From NCBI GenBank assembly GCA_028683635.1, contig JAQUHL010000104.1, forward strand, positions 1-6,968: a DNA stretch of 6,968 nt, given 5' to 3'. The notes beneath the pieces are model-generated. The model was given only the letters and a program-made list of their open reading frames with translations. It ran no database searches and was not told the origin of the DNA. Made by a program: the position numbers and the translations under genes. How positions within the stretch are numbered: the stretch's first letter is position 1; each line of letters opens with the position of its first letter. The DNA is from Candidatus Cloacimonadota bacterium (GTDB lineage: Bacteria > Cloacimonadota > Cloacimonadia > Cloacimonadales > Cloacimonadaceae). Shown one piece after another: positions 5,040 through 6,968 of the stretch.

Positions 5040-5059
5040 CATCAGCCAAGGAGTTTATC

Positions 5060-5644
5060 ATGGGCGTAGTTGATTGGATAATTTTAGTCATACTCGTAGT
5101 TAGCCTGATCTATGGCTTCAGGAAGGGACTTTTGGGCATGCTTATCCGTCTTGCCGGGATTGTGCTCTGTTTTGTGCTCATCAGTCACTTTTATCCCGCA
5201 GTATCCCAGAAGCTTATCCAAAGTTACAAGCTCAGCAGCACCTATGCCTCGATCGCTGCATCAACCCTCATCTTCGTGTCTGTCGCAATCGTGATCAAGC
5301 TTTTTACGGTATTTGTGAACAGGACCCTCACCTATTTTCATCTGGGTTTTATCAATCGGTTTATTGGTGCGCTATTTGGCTTCCTCTGTTCTTTGGGCCT
5401 GATCCTGACCGTGATGGTTTTTTGGGATTTCACATCATCCAGATGGGAAGTGGGGAAACAGAAGATCGGCTTTGTGAGTCCAACCGCTCTGGGTAGCTTC
5501 CCAAATCTGAATGGACCCGTGGTGGACAAGGTGAAGGTCATCAAACAGGATCTAATGCTCCGCACCAAGCTGGCTGGCTTCTATGCATCTCCTTTCTACA
5601 GCACCCAGCCCAAGGAAGAGAAAGAGGAGCCTTCTCCCATTTAA
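5060..5644 (+). CDS. cvpA: CvpA-family membrane protein
   Basis: The 194-residue protein has the CvpA pattern. It starts with MGVVDWIILVILVVSLIYGF and a positive RKG turn. Further hydrophobic segments lie at about 27-43, 62-88 and 99-121, and the glycine-rich INRFIGALFGFLCSLG precedes the last helix. The hydrophilic C-terminus ends in KEEKEEPSPI and is probably cytoplasmic. CvpA was named for colicin V production in E. coli; in many bacteria it supports envelope integrity, and its mechanism is unclear. AAGGAG (5048-5053) lies 6 nt before the ATG. A terminator stands directly upstream, and mutS2 begins 3 nt after the stop, an arrangement also seen in Firmicutes, where CvpA-like genes sit near mutS2. 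Confidence 0.88.
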   Translation: MGVVDWIILVILVVSLIYGFRKGLLGMLIRLAGIVLCFVLISHFYPAVSQKLIQSYKLSSTYASIAASTLIFVSVAIVIKLFTVFVNRTLTYFHLGFINRFIGALFGFLCSLGLILTVMVFWDFTSSRWEVGKQKIGFVSPTALGSFPNLNGPVVDKVKVIKQDLMLRTKLAGFYASPFYSTQPKEEKEEPSPI

Positions 5645-5647
5645 GAA

Positions 5648-6968
5648 ATGTATTTACCATATCAGGATCTCGAGTTTGGGAAGATCCTAAGGCAAATTTC
5701 CCAAAGATGCGACAGTCTGCTTGCCAGGGAACTGGCAGAAGGGCTTGTTCCGCTATCATCCCTGCCTCTGATCCGCCAGGAATTGGCGATAAACGATGAA
5801 TTCACAAGCGCTTGTGAGCATGGTTACGGTTTCGATTTTTCTCATCTGACATCCCTTGATCCCCTGTTTGTGGAGAAGCAGGTTCTGATCTTTGATTATG
5901 AAGAACTGCTTGTCATCTACCAAAATGCCCTGCTGGGCAATCTTGTGCATCAGGGGCTTGGCAACTGCGAGCATTATCCCCGCATTCTGAAGCTGGCAAA
6001 AAAGCTGGTTCCCTTGCCGGAGATCACTCAGCGTTTTGTGCAGATCTTCGATCCTGAGGGAGAGATTCTGGATGGCGCATCACCGGAGCTCTCTAAAATC
6101 CGCAAGAGCATTAACGGATTGCGCAGCAGGATTATCCGGACCATGCAGAGTCTGATCCAGGATAGCTCCCTGGAGAAATTCCTGCAGGATAAATTTGTAA
6201 CCCAGCGTAATGATCGCTACGTTTTGCCCATCAAAGATACCTGTTCTTCGCAGGTGAAGGGCATTGTGCAGGGGCAATCTGCCAAGGGCTCCACAATTTT
6301 TGTGGAACCGGAGAGCGTGGTTCCCATGTCCAATGAACTGCAGCTCCTGATCCAGGAAGAAAAGCGGGAGATCTATCGGATTCTGTCCATCTATAGCGAC
6401 GTCATCAATGCAGCTTCGGGTTATCTTTTGGATAACACCAGTCTGCTTTCGGAATTTGATCTCCGCTTTGCCATTGGCAAGCTTTCCCGGGAGCTCCATT
6501 CTGAGGTTCCGGAGATCGGGGAAGAGCCATATTTGGATCTAAAAGCAGCCAGGCACCCGCTTTTGATCCTGAAGCTTGATGATTTTTCCAGGGTAATCCC
6601 CTTCGAACTCGAGCTGGGTAAGGACAAGGATATCCTGATCGTCAGCGGACCCAATACCGGTGGGAAAACCGTGCTGCTCAAAGCGGTTGGTCTTATTACC
6701 CTGATGGCTCTTTCCGGGCTGCCGGTGCCGGTGGACAAAAAAAGTAAGATTGGCTATTTTGAGCCTGTTTATGCTGATGTGGGGGATGATCAGTCCATCG
6801 AAAATGCCCTCTCTGCATTTTCAGCGCATCTGGATAAAATCCGCCGCATGATTGGCAATTGCGGCAGGCAGACTTTGATCCTGATCGATGAAATCGGTGC
6901 AGCTACCGATCCCACCCAGGGTTCGGCCCTGGCCCAGGCAATGCTCGAACATTTCATTTCCTGCCAGG
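5648..6968 (+). CDS. mutS2: MutS2 family ATPase/endonuclease, N-terminal part, cut by window end
   Basis: An uninterrupted frame runs from ATG 5648 to the right edge, 440 codons of a family usually near 780 residues. The N-terminal helical clamp region leads to the family block VTQRNDRYVLPIK (residues 184-196) and GSTIFVEPESVVPMSNEL, which ends near residue 231. Walker A is GPNTGGKT at 334-341, and Walker B is LILIDEIGAATDP at 410-422, with D414 and E415 intact. The usual GAGTDP here reads GAATDP. The rest of the ATPase domain and the C-terminal Smr nuclease domain lie outside. MutS2 proteins do not serve canonical mismatch repair; they act on branched DNA and, in Bacillus, on collided ribosomes. 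The start is 3 nt after the cvpA stop and lacks a nearby Shine-Dalgarno (AGAGGAG lies about 18 nt upstream), suggesting coupled translation. Confidence 0.95.
   Translation, partial: MYLPYQDLEFGKILRQISQRCDSLLARELAEGLVPLSSLPLIRQELAINDEFTSACEHGYGFDFSHLTSLDPLFVEKQVLIFDYEELLVIYQNALLGNLVHQGLGNCEHYPRILKLAKKLVPLPEITQRFVQIFDPEGEILDGASPELSKIRKSINGLRSRIIRTMQSLIQDSSLEKFLQDKFVTQRNDRYVLPIKDTCSSQVKGIVQGQSAKGSTIFVEPESVVPMSNELQLLIQEEKREIYRILSIYSDVINAASGYLLDNTSLLSEFDLRFAIGKLSRELHSEVPEIGEEPYLDLKAARHPLLILKLDDFSRVIPFELELGKDKDILIVSGPNTGGKTVLLKAVGLITLMALSGLPVPVDKKSKIGYFEPVYADVGDDQSIENALSAFSAHLDKIRRMIGNCGRQTLILIDEIGAATDPTQGSALAQAMLEHFISCQ

Overview
This window probably comes from an anaerobic Gram-negative-type bacterium with moderate GC content. 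The protein sequences and the hairpin-rich intergenic DNA suggest Candidatus Cloacimonadota (WWE1) or a related phylum. That placement is inferred from style and was not confirmed by a search. Two converging facts define the layout. A minus-strand cluster lies left of about 4165, a plus-strand housekeeping cluster lies right of about 4245, and the two are fired by overlapping back-to-back promoters near 4186-4219.

Positions 1-1046 hold no gene I can defend. This stretch is packed with repeats: a degenerate 45-bp-period duplication (16-92), a near-perfect 83-bp palindrome built from 11-bp-spaced TTAAT boxes (165-247), a 91-bp repeat in two tandem copies plus a distant third (265-446 and 760-844), several short GC-rich hairpins (480-666), and a strong stem-loop with T/A runs (915-993) that ends the minus-strand cluster.

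The minus-strand cluster, in transcription order, contains three genes. The first is a six-helix membrane protein of unknown function (4161-3343). The second, 11 bp downstream, is a 28-residue single-helix mini-protein (3331-3245). After a 113-bp inverted-repeat element (3095-3207) comes the third, an exported 635-residue von Willebrand factor A protein with an N-terminal carboxypeptidase-regulatory-like domain (2954-1047). The inverted-repeat elements on both sides of the VWA gene share their arm sequence and their internal design.

The plus-strand cluster contains a possible 23-codon leader peptide, ribosomal protein bS21 (rpsU), a GatB/YqeY-domain protein overlapping rpsU by 4 bp, an intrinsic terminator, a CvpA-family membrane protein, and the first 440 codons of mutS2, which runs off the right edge. 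rpsU-yqeY and cvpA-mutS2 are both familiar bacterial neighbourhoods. The less ordinary material is the palindrome, the paired inverted-repeat elements, the mini-protein and the rpsU leader.
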